DNA of 64,000 nt from a virus: positions 19,051-83,050 of the IMG/VR virus record IMGVR_UViG_3300025712_000005. One strand, written 5' to 3'. Each line of letters opens with the position of its first letter. Within the stretch, counting starts at the first letter, position 1. The notes beneath the pieces are model-generated. The model ran no database searches and had not been told where the DNA came from. It saw only the letters and a list, made by a program, of their open reading frames with translations. This document shows positions 32,615 to 41,784 of the stretch, piece by piece. The position numbers were made by a program, and so were the translations under genes.

Positions 32615-32669
32615 GATTTTTGTTTCTCCTTTCAGGTATTGAGTATAACCTAAAATTTGGAGATTGACG

Positions 32670-33503
32670 ATGGCTGGTGAAGCACGTTCAAATAAATTCA
32701 TGTTGGGAACCGCTACCGTAATGATCGGTAATACCAACGAACTATACGACCTTAACCCAGACGAACACAGCGTTGGTCTCGTTAAGAATTTCACATGTGA
32801 AGCGACGAAAGACCGTACTGACTTAACACAAGGCCGTACTAACGACATCGTTTTCACATTAACAACTAGCTCAACAACCCGAGCAACGTTCGAGATGTAC
32901 GAGTATTCAGTGACTAACATTGCTTATGCTCTAGGTCTTGAAGGCGGCGCTATTACTGAGTTGACCGGTGATGCATTAGTTACTGATGGAGCCGTAACCT
33001 TTGCTTCTGGCACCGCTGATTTAACTTTCGTAGACGCAGCGGGTGTTCAAGATATCTTAGTTGGTCAAGATGTTTCTTTACGTACAGGCGACGGTGAAAA
33101 CGTTATCCTTGCTAAAGTAACAGCTGTATCAGGTATCACTGGCGGTTCTGCTACTTCGGCAACGATGACGGTTATGATCCCCGATTCTGTTTCAGTGGCG
33201 GCTATTTCTGCAGGTACCCTTGTTTCAGGTGTAACGGTTCTTGAAGTTGGTTCTACTGACGTTGACCGTGACTTCTCGGCCAAGGTTACTGGCCAGTTGG
33301 CAAATGGTACTTACGTTACTTACTTGTTCCCGAAAATCCGTATCACGTCTGGTCTATCTATGGCGTTTACTACGGATAACTTCGGCAACATTCCTTTTGA
33401 GTTTACCCCTATGAAGGTAACTCCTCAGGATGACAACTACATACCATTTAAAGGATTGTCTGGTAAGTTAGTGATGGATACGGTTCAGGCACCATTGGCT
33501 TAA
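32670..33503 (+). CDS. Major tail (tube) protein
   Basis: Beta-rich 277-residue protein placed between the tail terminator and the frameshift chaperone pair. It is Thr/Ser/Gly-rich, with a middle insertion (about 100-200, GVQDILVGQDVSLRTGDGEN...) that may be an extra surface domain. The box GGAGATTGACGATG precedes the ATG and a strong terminator follows the stop. Confidence 0.8.
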   Translation: MAGEARSNKFMLGTATVMIGNTNELYDLNPDEHSVGLVKNFTCEATKDRTDLTQGRTNDIVFTLTTSSTTRATFEMYEYSVTNIAYALGLEGGAITELTGDALVTDGAVTFASGTADLTFVDAAGVQDILVGQDVSLRTGDGENVILAKVTAVSGITGGSATSATMTVMIPDSVSVAAISAGTLVSGVTVLEVGSTDVDRDFSAKVTGQLANGTYVTYLFPKIRITSGLSMAFTTDNFGNIPFEFTPMKVTPQDDNYIPFKGLSGKLVMDTVQAPLA

Positions 33504-33524
33504 TAAGCTTTCTAACGTATTATT

Positions 33525-33552
33525 AAAAGCCTCCCAATTGGGAGGCTTTTTT
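33525..33552 (+). terminator. Intrinsic terminator after the tail tube gene
   Basis: GCCTCCC (33529-33535), loop AATT and GGGAGGC (33540-33546) are followed by six Ts and preceded by As. It should reduce transcription of the tail assembly genes relative to the abundant tube protein. Confidence 0.9.
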
Positions 33553-33577
33553 ATTTAAACAATTAGGAAATTGACGA

Positions 33578-33949
33578 ATGTTAGAACCAACGAAAGTTGA
33601 ACCCCGCCACACTACCATTTTGAATGGTCAGGAACGTACGGTATTCATGAGCTTTGGCTTAATCAATACGCTTACAAATATGTTTGAGAACGTTGAGCAA
33701 ATACCCGAGTTATTTACTAATCCGATGCTACGTGGAGTAATATTGGTTGAAGCCTTTTCGGAGCGAGATGAGCACGGCAAAATCACAAAGGAGTTGAACA
33801 TTCAAACCCTTGAGATTGAAGACGATGCCTTTATCGAGTTTGTTGAATGGGTGGAGGTGCATGTCACCAATTTTTTTATAAAGACGTCGAACTCCAACAA
33901 AAAGAGACAGCTAAGGCTCACGCAAGCATTGAAGAAAGCGAACTCCTAA
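33578..33949 (+). CDS. Tail assembly chaperone, lambda G-like (123 aa)
   Basis: The gene follows the tube gene and precedes the tape measure, the place of lambda G. The box is GGAAATTGACGAATG, with one added base before the ATG. Codons 98-100 contain the heptamer T TTT TTT. The unshifted product ends in a basic tail (KKRQLRLTQALKKANS). Confidence 0.8.
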   Translation: MLEPTKVEPRHTTILNGQERTVFMSFGLINTLTNMFENVEQIPELFTNPMLRGVILVEAFSERDEHGKITKELNIQTLEIEDDAFIEFVEWVEVHVTNFFIKTSNSNKKRQLRLTQALKKANS

Positions 33950-34245
33950 GATCATTCAATGGATGGTACATGGGGCTCGACTTAGAAGAGCAACTATGTC
34001 TTGCCTTTCAATGCGTACCAAGTCAACTCAGCTCAATTTATTGGCGTAACACGTATCGTGATATTCAGACTCAACTCAAACTTGTAGTAGGTTTGAAGAC
34101 AGTTGAACTCACACAAAACTACGAAAATTTATTGAAGGTCGCTGGAGCTGTCATGGGTGGCGGTGAAGAGAAGCCACATACCAACGCACCAGAACCAAAG
34201 AATGACGCTGAAGCGATGGCCTTAGCAAACGCTGTATTCAGCTAA
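33578..34245 (+). CDS. Frameshifted tail assembly chaperone, lambda GT-like (222 aa)
   Basis: A -1 shift at 33871-33877 joins the first 100 residues of the G-like protein to a downstream frame (YKDVELQQKETAKAHASIEE...) ending at 34245. In lambda and most siphophages the rarer G-T product binds the tape measure protein. The downstream frame has no own initiation box, which supports expression by shifting. Confidence 0.8.
33871..33877 (+). promoter_or_regulatory. -1 ribosomal frameshift slippery site
   Basis: Seven Ts read as T TTT TTT in the G frame (AAT TTT TTT ATA). After slipping one base back both tRNA-Phe re-pair fully and reading continues as TAT AAA GAC. A second, weaker candidate is AAC AAA AAG about 20 bases on. 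Confidence 0.75.
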
Positions 34246-34264
34246 ACAACTTGGAGATTGACGA

Positions 34265-37200
34265 ATGTCTGTGAACAAAATCCGCCAAACGGTATTGGAT
34301 ATTAATTTATCCTCTGCAGCAAAAAAGAGAATGGACGAAGTTCTTCAAAAAGCGCAAGCGATTGAGGAAGCTCTTAAAGCGTCTGAACAGGCATTCAATA
34401 AATTAGCTAAAGGCAAGTTTACTAGCCCCGCTGCTCGAAATAAATATATTGAAGAGCAGTCAGGTGGAGCAAAAACAGATCTTACCCAGAGCCGTAAAAT
34501 AATAGAGCAAAACAGGTCTAACCTAAAAACGTTGCTTGGGGTTGCTTCCCGAGAAATGTCTCAAGGATTACCTCAGGCTCAGAAAGCATTAATCTCCAGC
34601 GCGTTTAATACCATACTCTCTGAATTGAATGGTACGTTTAAAGACACCGCTAAGAAGGTTCGTCAAAAGACCTCAGACTTCATTGATAACGAGTTCAAAA
34701 GAAAAGTTGGCTCTCAACGAGTTGATGTGCGCTCTAATGCCAATCCTAAGCCACTCTCAGGCAAAAATCTTGAGCAATCAATCCAATCCCTAAGCTTAAC
34801 CGTTAAGGGCGCTCAGAAGGCGTTAAACACCGGTCTTACTAAGAAAGACGAAAGCCTGATCAAAAGTGCGACGACGACCCTTGAAAAGAACCAAGGCGTA
34901 TTGAATCGTTTTCAAAATGAGTTGCGTGACCGTAAGCTTTACGAAAGACAGTTAAGAAGTTCTGGGGTTAAGAGCGCCGAGTTGGAAAACTTCAACAAAA
35001 AAGCGTTCAAAAGAAATCCGTCAGTCACCCGTCAGGAAGAAATCAAAGATAAAAAAATAAAGACGCTGACACTTCAAGGGCTGCAAGAACAGCAAGCGAG
35101 TCGTCGCACGCTATTGTCTGGGGCTCAGTCGGCGAATAAGTTTGCGGACAAAAATAATAATCGAGACCTTTACGATAAATCGGCCTTAGCGATAAAGCAG
35201 CACCAGACGGCGCTGGAGAAACTAAGCGCAGAGACGAAGCTTAGAACCAGTATCGAGAAGACCAACAACCAAGCTAGGATAAAGCAGCGCAGCGTTGAGG
35301 CTTTCTATGACAAGCGTTATGGCGATAAGCCAGAAGTAAAACGCAAAGAGGCGATTGCTGAAGCGAAAATTCGAGACTTAAAAAATAAAGAGCTTCAGGA
35401 TGGTTTGCAAAATGCTAACCTGAGAAAAGGCGCGTCCTACGAAGCATTGAACTTTGCTCGAAAGAATGGTGACAGCCGTTTAGAAGCTGATGCTCGAAAA
35501 GCGATTACGGAAAACACGGCGCAGCTCAAAGCATTAACCGATGAAAATAAACGCCGCACGCAGACCACCGCGCAGAATAACCGAGCCAAAGTAAAGAACG
35601 GCAACTTTGATGAGTTCGTAAACAGGCAGTTTAAGTTAAATCCAGCGGTTCAACGTTTTGACCCGATTAAACAATCCAAGCTCGGGGGTCTTACTGACTC
35701 TCAACTCAAAGACCAAATCGCAAGTCAAAAGCTTTTGGTGGCTGGGGCTAACAAGGCTAATTCTTTTGCTATCGACAATAAACGTAGTGAAGCTGAACAG
35801 AAAAGAGCTAGTGCCGCCTTAGCTGATTTTACCCGTGCGCTAAAAGCCGCTCAGCAAGAAATGAGTGACCGCAGTACCACGCGAAATAAGAAAGCGCCGA
35901 TTACAGATGCCCAACGCCGAAGTAACGCTATCGAGAGTGATAAGCAAAGGACAGTGAATCGAAACTTTGACGGCGGGGCGGGGCTGTTTAAACAGCAAGC
36001 CGCCTTGCTTAGAAACTATGCGGTCATGGGTGCGGGTGTTGGCGCGGTTACCTCAGCAGCGACCTTCAGCAATGATTTAGATAAACAGTTCAAGCAGCTA
36101 CAAAGTATCGTCGCATTGACGAACACTGAGATGAATGAGCTGAAGACAAATCTTATCGACGTGTCTGAAGAAACTAAATTTACTGCGCTCGAAGTTGCTG
36201 ACGCTGCGGTTATTTTGGGACAAGCTGGTTTCGGGTCTAAAGAGATTCAGGATTCAATACAAGGCGTAACCTTATTCGCAACAGCGGTTGGCTCTGACCT
36301 AAAAAGTGCGGTTGACCTAGCAACGTCAACGCTCGGGGTATTTAAGAAAGACGCCTCGGAAATGACTGACATCACCGACAAGATGACCACTGCTGTCAAC
36401 AGCTCAAAGCTGAACTTGGATAAACTAAGCTTAGGCCTCCAGTACTCAGGTAACTTGGCTGCACAATCTAACGTTCGATTTGAAGAAGTTGTGGCCGCAC
36501 TTGGCGCCATGGCCAACGCCGGTATTCGTTCAGGCTCAACCTTGGGTACCGGTCTTCGTCAGATAATCATTGCCCTGCGTAAACCGTCAGAACAATTTGT
36601 TAGTATTGTTCGAGGCCTTGGTATCGGGATGGATGATTTAGATATCTCTACCCGAGGACTAATCCCCGTATTAAAAACGCTGGCTAATGCTGGCTTTACC
36701 TCTCGGGATGCAATCGAATCAATGCAGGTTCGAGCGGCGTCTGCTTTCCAAGCGTTCGTAGGTAATATTAAAGTTGCTGATGAGCTGCAAACTAAGATGG
36801 AACTTGGGGGGTCAGCGGCAAGAGCTAACGGGGTTCAAATGGGTGCCCTTGCGAACCAACTAGCAAGGCTTGGCTCCGTGGCCAACTCAATCGCCTTTGA
36901 AGCGTTTGAACCTATGCTGAAGGTGTTTGCAAAACTAGTTGAAGTGACTGCAGACGCATTGACAGGTATACGTAATATGGGGCCAGCGTTACAAGGTCTG
37001 GGGACGGCTGTCATTACTTTTTTAGGGATTAAAGGGATTGCCAGCGTCATTCGTTTACTCGGGTTCTTGGTTGGCGGAGGTGGGGCTTTACGTGCTGCTG
37101 CAGGTTTCTTTAAAGGTGCTGGGACAGTTGCCGCTGGAGGAACTGCCGTAGCAGCGAGAGGAGGGGCGGCAGTAGCCTCGACTACAGCTATTTCTTCAAT

Positions 37201-40200
37201 AATGGCGGTAGTTTTTAGAATACTTGGATTGGCAAGCCCAATTGGTTGGGCAGCTACAGCACTTTCGGTTGCGGGGGGTGTGGCAGCATATTCTTCGTCA
37301 AAACGTGGCCCAAAAGAGAATAACCTAGATGTTTCTACAGCGGGATATAATAAGGCTGAGTCTGAAGTTGAGTCCTATAATAAGCGTGTGGATAAACTTA
37401 GCAACTCCATCTCGGAATTGATTTTCAAACAAGATAGACTTTCTGATCCTAAAGAGCTGCGTCAAACCATTCAGAACTTAAACTCTGACTTTAAGCAGCA
37501 GGGGTTGTTCATTGGTAAAAACGTTAAGAGCTACGACGAACTTATTGCAAAGATGATTGAGTTTGAAGAACAAACAAAGGACGCTCGTTTTTTCTTAGAA
37601 AGTGAAAGTCGCTCTAAGTTGCAAGAAAATATTAAGGATATGAAAGAGGATATACTTGCAAATCCTGAATTGAGGGATTCAAGTAGTCGTATTCTAAACA
37701 ACACATCCAATGAAAATTTAGGGTTTAACGATATTAGACAAATGCCTCGCGTTGAAAGATTTCTAACCCAAGAGAGCAGAAATAAAGGAAGCTCTTTTGA
37801 AGGATTTAATGCGAAACGTGACGAAGCCTTAACGCTGGTAAGAAATTTTGAAAGTGGTAGTGATACCAGTCTTGAGGGGCTTAGGAGTGCGCTAGAACTA
37901 GTAAAAGAAATGCAAGCTCAGTTTGTTAATTTTAAAGAGAATAACGTTTCTGACTACGAAGACACGATTACAAAATACTTTGGTCTCAACAAAGAGGGGC
38001 GTGCGTTTGGTATAAAAACGATTGCCGAGGTGGAAAAAGGCTTATCGGACTTTGCTCAAAAAGTAAATGCACTAACGATTGCTGAGTCTAGCTTTCAAGA
38101 AAACTCTGAAGAAAATAGAACGAAAAGAGACCAGATAACAGGGCTGGTAACTGATGCTGGGAGAGCTATTGCGAGTGAAGGGAATGCGTTCCGTGTGGGG
38201 AGTAAAGATATAAGCGACCGATTAGTTACCCCTAAAGGTGAAAAGTCTACACTTACGGGCACGGATTATATTCAAGCGTATGAAGACACTAAGAAACTGT
38301 ATGAGCAAGAGGTTATTAATCTCGAAGAAAACAGAGCACTAATAAAAGAGGTACTTCTTGCCAGCGGAATTGATAAAACTCAGCTTGAGGCTACCCTAAA
38401 CAAAGAGGGTTATTACGAGGAGTATGGAACCTCAATATCCAACGCCAAGCGCACTGTTAAATCAGCTGCTCAGTTAGCCGCTGGCCCTTTTGCACAACAA
38501 ACGGCAGACCAGAGAGCTTCTATCCAAGCAACGATTGAAGAGTTAACACCGTTGTTTAGTAACGAGCAAAATTTAGAAAGGTCGGAAGCATTAGAAGCTA
38601 AGTTGAATACCCTTTACGCTTCTTTAGAAACATTGACCACCAACGAGGTTAAGTTTAATAAAGACCTTAACGGGGGTGACGATGCCACCATCCGCCAGAG
38701 AGAAATCACTGAGCTGCAGGTCAATGAATCACGACGTGCTAAATTAGCAGAAAGTCAGGACAGAACCTTCAACCTAATCGAAGTGAGTAAATCCCTTCGT
38801 GCGGGTCAGGGTATTCCTGATGGTGAAACTAAGCTGACGGACAGAGACTTGAAAAAGTTGCTGGGCGATTTCATCACTGAAGCTAATTCCAAAATAGACC
38901 AGCAAGAAACGATTGGTAAGCGTGGCGTCGAATCTATTGGTCGTGATATCGATGAGACCAAGTACCAGTTTGACCAAAGCACCGAGATTGCTAAAGCGGG
39001 TTCAGGCTATGAATATGAAACTCGGGTAGCTGCGTTTGAAAAAGCACAACAACTTCAACAGACAATCGCTCAACTAACTGAAGAGCAGCTGGCCGCTGAA
39101 CGACAAATCTTGCTAGACAAAATTGATAGTCTGAATGAGCTAAAAGCTCAAGCCGATAAAATCCTTACTGACGAGAACGTTGTTGATGGGGAGGCTAAGA
39201 ATAAGTTACGTAAAGCCTCACAGGACGCAGCTGAAAAGGTGAGTGAAGTTAGTCTTGAGATGGATAAGCTGGAAACTAAATCACGGGATGCTGGGCGTGG
39301 TGTTGGTGAATTAAAAGATAGTCTTAAGCTACTAGAACAGCAGCTGGTTGAGTCTAACTTCAACAGTACGCGTGAGCAGCAGGTAGGCGCTCGTCTATAT
39401 GGTAAGGGATACAACCCCACAGACAATGCCACTGAGGACACGACTAATTTAAGTCGGAGCGGCATGGGGTACGGTGAAATTGCAGAAAACGGGGCAAACT
39501 CTGTACTTGGAGACCTGCAAGCGTACTACACTGGTTTTGATCCTCTGGTTGACTCTGTAATGAACTTAACCGAGATGGGTAAGGGATTGGGGGAGACCTT
39601 CTCAGATACCTTTGTATCTATTGTTACGGGCGCAGAGAGTGGCCATAGAGCAATTAAGAATCTGATGGCTGGGTTATTAACGGAAGTTCTCAGAATAGCG
39701 GCGAATGCAGCCTTTAAAAAAGCAATCCAGTTGTTGGTTAACTTGGGAATGACTTTACTAGGGGGCACGGGCGATACGGTTGGGGATGGGGCGTCTACCA
39801 TGAACTTTGGGTCGGACATGACAGCCTATACCGGAGGGGAGATGATTGCTGGGTCTTACTATAAGGGTGGAGAGATAACTTCAGGGTCAACGTCTCGGGA
39901 TTCTACCTATGCCAAAGTAGCTAAAGGCGAATTTGTTATGCGCCGTCGTGCTGTACAAGCCTTAGGCTTAGATACAGTGAGAGCATTGAACTCAGCTGAC
40001 CCCTCATCGATTCAATCGAGTGAAGCTAAGCTGGCCAGTGTCGGCATGGATACTAAGCCGTCATCCGGTCAAGATAAAACGGTCAACGTCTGGGTTGTAA
40101 CCCCTGACCAAAAACCAGAAGGGTTAACCGAGAACGACATAGTTACGGTTGTCAGCGACAATATAAATAGAAACGGCACCATCAAAAAGCTGGTTCGTTC

Positions 40201-40222
40201 CATTAGCATGAATAGGATTTAA
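34265..40222 (+). CDS. Tape measure protein (1985 aa)
   Basis: The longest helical protein, placed after G/GT. Residues about 600-830 match the TP901 tape-measure core (FSNDLDKQFKQLQSIVALTN... and GTGLRQIIIALRKPSEQFV). Hydrophobic segments lie at about 915-1020. Residues 139-554 are four 104-residue repeats with aromatic anchors at 139/144, 243/248, 347/352 and 451/456. The C-terminal 150 residues are glycine-rich (YYKGGEITSGSTSRDSTYAK). The box is GGAGATTGACGAATG. The protein sets tail length and may form the membrane channel. Confidence 0.9.
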   Translation: MSVNKIRQTVLDINLSSAAKKRMDEVLQKAQAIEEALKASEQAFNKLAKGKFTSPAARNKYIEEQSGGAKTDLTQSRKIIEQNRSNLKTLLGVASREMSQGLPQAQKALISSAFNTILSELNGTFKDTAKKVRQKTSDFIDNEFKRKVGSQRVDVRSNANPKPLSGKNLEQSIQSLSLTVKGAQKALNTGLTKKDESLIKSATTTLEKNQGVLNRFQNELRDRKLYERQLRSSGVKSAELENFNKKAFKRNPSVTRQEEIKDKKIKTLTLQGLQEQQASRRTLLSGAQSANKFADKNNNRDLYDKSALAIKQHQTALEKLSAETKLRTSIEKTNNQARIKQRSVEAFYDKRYGDKPEVKRKEAIAEAKIRDLKNKELQDGLQNANLRKGASYEALNFARKNGDSRLEADARKAITENTAQLKALTDENKRRTQTTAQNNRAKVKNGNFDEFVNRQFKLNPAVQRFDPIKQSKLGGLTDSQLKDQIASQKLLVAGANKANSFAIDNKRSEAEQKRASAALADFTRALKAAQQEMSDRSTTRNKKAPITDAQRRSNAIESDKQRTVNRNFDGGAGLFKQQAALLRNYAVMGAGVGAVTSAATFSNDLDKQFKQLQSIVALTNTEMNELKTNLIDVSEETKFTALEVADAAVILGQAGFGSKEIQDSIQGVTLFATAVGSDLKSAVDLATSTLGVFKKDASEMTDITDKMTTAVNSSKLNLDKLSLGLQYSGNLAAQSNVRFEEVVAALGAMANAGIRSGSTLGTGLRQIIIALRKPSEQFVSIVRGLGIGMDDLDISTRGLIPVLKTLANAGFTSRDAIESMQVRAASAFQAFVGNIKVADELQTKMELGGSAARANGVQMGALANQLARLGSVANSIAFEAFEPMLKVFAKLVEVTADALTGIRNMGPALQGLGTAVITFLGIKGIASVIRLLGFLVGGGGALRAAAGFFKGAGTVAAGGTAVAARGGAAVASTTAISSIMAVVFRILGLASPIGWAATALSVAGGVAAYSSSKRGPKENNLDVSTAGYNKAESEVESYNKRVDKLSNSISELIFKQDRLSDPKELRQTIQNLNSDFKQQGLFIGKNVKSYDELIAKMIEFEEQTKDARFFLESESRSKLQENIKDMKEDILANPELRDSSSRILNNTSNENLGFNDIRQMPRVERFLTQESRNKGSSFEGFNAKRDEALTLVRNFESGSDTSLEGLRSALELVKEMQAQFVNFKENNVSDYEDTITKYFGLNKEGRAFGIKTIAEVEKGLSDFAQKVNALTIAESSFQENSEENRTKRDQITGLVTDAGRAIASEGNAFRVGSKDISDRLVTPKGEKSTLTGTDYIQAYEDTKKLYEQEVINLEENRALIKEVLLASGIDKTQLEATLNKEGYYEEYGTSISNAKRTVKSAAQLAAGPFAQQTADQRASIQATIEELTPLFSNEQNLERSEALEAKLNTLYASLETLTTNEVKFNKDLNGGDDATIRQREITELQVNESRRAKLAESQDRTFNLIEVSKSLRAGQGIPDGETKLTDRDLKKLLGDFITEANSKIDQQETIGKRGVESIGRDIDETKYQFDQSTEIAKAGSGYEYETRVAAFEKAQQLQQTIAQLTEEQLAAERQILLDKIDSLNELKAQADKILTDENVVDGEAKNKLRKASQDAAEKVSEVSLEMDKLETKSRDAGRGVGELKDSLKLLEQQLVESNFNSTREQQVGARLYGKGYNPTDNATEDTTNLSRSGMGYGEIAENGANSVLGDLQAYYTGFDPLVDSVMNLTEMGKGLGETFSDTFVSIVTGAESGHRAIKNLMAGLLTEVLRIAANAAFKKAIQLLVNLGMTLLGGTGDTVGDGASTMNFGSDMTAYTGGEMIAGSYYKGGEITSGSTSRDSTYAKVAKGEFVMRRRAVQALGLDTVRALNSADPSSIQSSEAKLASVGMDTKPSSGQDKTVNVWVVTPDQKPEGLTENDIVTVVSDNINRNGTIKKLVRSISMNRI
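34679..35926 (+). repeat. Four 312-bp coding repeats in the tape measure gene
   Basis: The repeats are at protein level, residues 139-242, 243-346, 347-450 and 451-554. Each starts F/A-x-x-x-x-F/Y, followed about 40-55 residues on by a segment of the type GLQEQQASRRTLLSGAQSAN, then an Ala-rich charged helix. The spacing of 104 residues between aromatic anchors is exact. Confidence 0.75.
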
Positions 40223-40223
40223 C

Positions 40224-40613
40224 ATGGCACTTAAAGTATTTAATTTCCCTTATCATAAGGCGGCGACTCGTTACCCAGACAGAGGAAATAAAATGACCCT
40301 CGGGGGAAACTGGGACTACACAATTAAACCAAATACCCCTGCAGCAAGAACGTTTCAACTTTCTTTCTCAGCGATGAAATACTTTGATCCGTTTGCCGTG
40401 CTGAGTCTGCGAGAGCAACAAATCAGCATGGCTGCTCTCGAAGCGTTCTACGAAGAGCATGAAACCCACACTGCTTTTGTCTATCCACATCCACAACACG
40501 GGGATGTGGTGGTTAAATTCAGTGCCCCTTTAGAAATTCCAACCGGAGTTACTGGAGGAGATGGGGCGGTTTTAAACATCTCAACGAGTTTAAAAGAACA
40601 AAAAGTAACCTAA
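40224..40613 (+). CDS. Minor tail protein, lambda M-like (129 aa)
   Basis: The start MALKVFNFPYHKAATRYPDR and later AFVYPHPQHGDVVVKFSAPL fit the M-type distal tail protein that connects the tube to the baseplate cone. It lies directly between the tape measure and L-like genes. Confidence 0.75.
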   Translation: MALKVFNFPYHKAATRYPDRGNKMTLGGNWDYTIKPNTPAARTFQLSFSAMKYFDPFAVLSLREQQISMAALEAFYEEHETHTAFVYPHPQHGDVVVKFSAPLEIPTGVTGGDGAVLNISTSLKEQKVT

Positions 40614-40637
40614 TATAATAAATATTAATAAAAGCTA

Positions 40638-40665
40638 TTGACGAAAATAAAAAAGTCGTTAATAT
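40638..40665 (+). promoter_or_regulatory. Promoter of the putative small RNA
   Basis: TTGACG (40638-40643), a 16-base spacer of AT-rich sequence, then TAATAT (40660-40665). The -35 matches 5 of 6 and the -10 4 of 6 consensus bases, including the three most important -10 positions. It lies in a 200-base gap with no gene. Confidence 0.6.
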
Positions 40666-40671
40666 AGACCT

Positions 40672-40748
40672 CGATTAGTAAGTTTACTTACTCAATCATC
40701 GTCAATTTCCACGTCAACCCCGCCTTAGCTGCGGGGTTCTTTATTTCT
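40672..40748 (+). ncRNA. Putative small RNA antisense to the phage initiation box
   Basis: Transcription from the promoter at 40638-40665 would begin near 40672. The RNA would have a 5' hairpin AGTAAG-TTTA-CTTACT (40677-40692), a single-stranded stretch containing CATCGTCAATTTCC (40697-40710) and a terminator hairpin with a T-rich tail (40716-40748). The middle stretch is the exact complement of GGAAATTGACGATG, which precedes nine leftward genes perfectly and many others in variant form. Binding would cover the ribosome binding site and start codon. An alternative is that it is the left-over start of a deleted leftward gene: read on the minus strand it has the same hairpin-box-ATG layout followed by two codons and a stop. 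Confidence 0.55.
40716..40748 (+). terminator. Intrinsic terminator in the M-L gap
   Basis: AACCCCGC (40716-40723) pairs with GCGGGGTT (40731-40738) over a 7-base loop and is followed by CTTTATTT. It ends the putative small RNA and probably also part of the upstream tail transcript. Confidence 0.8.
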
Positions 40749-40762
40749 GGCTTCGGAATATC

Positions 40763-40790
40763 TTCAATTTCTTTGATTTTTACGTATACT
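40763..40790 (+). promoter_or_regulatory. Possible promoter before the L-like gene
   Basis: TTCAAT, 16 bases, then TATACT just before the L-like gene. The -10 is good (5 of 6) but the -35 is weak. It would restart transcription after the terminator. Low certainty. Confidence 0.3.
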
Positions 40791-40816
40791 AGATACTTAA
40801 AACTTGGAAACTGACG

Positions 40817-41305
40817 ATGAAAAATCCTTCCCCTCTCTTAAAACGTGAGGTTCAATCTTTGAACCCGCACGAACCAATCACCTTTATTGAAATTGTGATG
40901 GAAGACGCTCAGGGTAATCCTTTTGCTTTTCGATTAACCGATGCTGGTACCCGAATTTGGCGAGGGAATACATGGAGCAATACCCCGTTTCAGATTGTTG
41001 GCAACACCTATAGTTCAGATGGTGAATTGAGTCGTCCAAAATTAAACCTTCCAAATATGGACGGGCAGTATTCTTTTTACGTTGACAAGGGTTTCTTAGA
41101 AAGAGCTATTGTCACACGATTTAGAGTCTCCCCGTTAGAATTAGAGGTTGGTAGCTTTGACAAACAAGTCTTTTTTATTAGTCAAGTGGTGTCTCTAACG
41201 AGGGATATTCTAACCGTTGAGCTGCGTAAAAGTTCAGACGGGAACGCATTTAGATTGTCCGGCACTCGCTATGAACAGCCCGAATATGGAACGGTGGTTC
41301 TATGA
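40817..41305 (+). CDS. Minor tail protein, lambda L-like (162 aa)
   Basis: Length and content (EPITFIEIVMEDAQGNPFAF at the start, GTRYEQPEYGTVVL at the end) fit the distal-tail L family, and it precedes the K- and I-like genes. The box is GGAAACTGACGATG. It is the first gene after the terminator and the putative small RNA. No iron-sulfur cysteine cluster of the lambda type is evident. Confidence 0.7.
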   Translation: MKNPSPLLKREVQSLNPHEPITFIEIVMEDAQGNPFAFRLTDAGTRIWRGNTWSNTPFQIVGNTYSSDGELSRPKLNLPNMDGQYSFYVDKGFLERAIVTRFRVSPLELEVGSFDKQVFFISQVVSLTRDILTVELRKSSDGNAFRLSGTRYEQPEYGTVVL

Positions 41306-41784
41306 ATGCTGAACTTAGACCCTTTCTCGGTGAACGCTACCAAACCGGTTTTAACGATTGTTATACGTTGGTACAGCGTTATTTCTCGGCACGCTTTGGA
41401 TTGGAACTGACCAACTACGCCCGTCCAACAAATTGGTACATGCTGAAAGAACTCGATTTCTTTAATAAATTTTTTGCCAAAGAAGGCTTTGAGGACACGG
41501 GTTGCTCCTCAAATCATGTTAGAAAGGGAGATGTATTGTTGATCAATCTTTTAAAGTCTCCCTGTGATAACCACGTCGCTGTGTATGTGGGAAACAACAA
41601 GATACTTCACCACCTTCAAGGGCAACGTAGCCAAGTAGAAGAATATAGTTATAAATGGCGCCTTCGCGTCTCCAAAGTGTTGAGACACCCTATTGTCCTG
41701 ATGGGGATTGAAAGTAAAACCATTACAACCTTAGAAAGCCAGCTCCCACCAATGGTGCGTATGCGGATTAAAAATGAAAGATAA
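41302..41784 (+). CDS. NlpC/P60 tail peptidase, C-terminal half of lambda K (160 aa)
   Basis: A catalytic cysteine in GFNDCYTLVQRYF (C20), a histidine in DNHVAVYVGNN (H91) and ILHH (H103/104) make the NlpC/P60 triad. It would cleave peptidoglycan peptides during DNA entry. In lambda this domain is fused behind a JAMM domain in gpK; here it is a separate gene placed first. Confidence 0.85.
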   Translation: MNAELRPFLGERYQTGFNDCYTLVQRYFSARFGLELTNYARPTNWYMLKELDFFNKFFAKEGFEDTGCSSNHVRKGDVLLINLLKSPCDNHVAVYVGNNKILHHLQGQRSQVEEYSYKWRLRVSKVLRHPIVLMGIESKTITTLESQLPPMVRMRIKNER

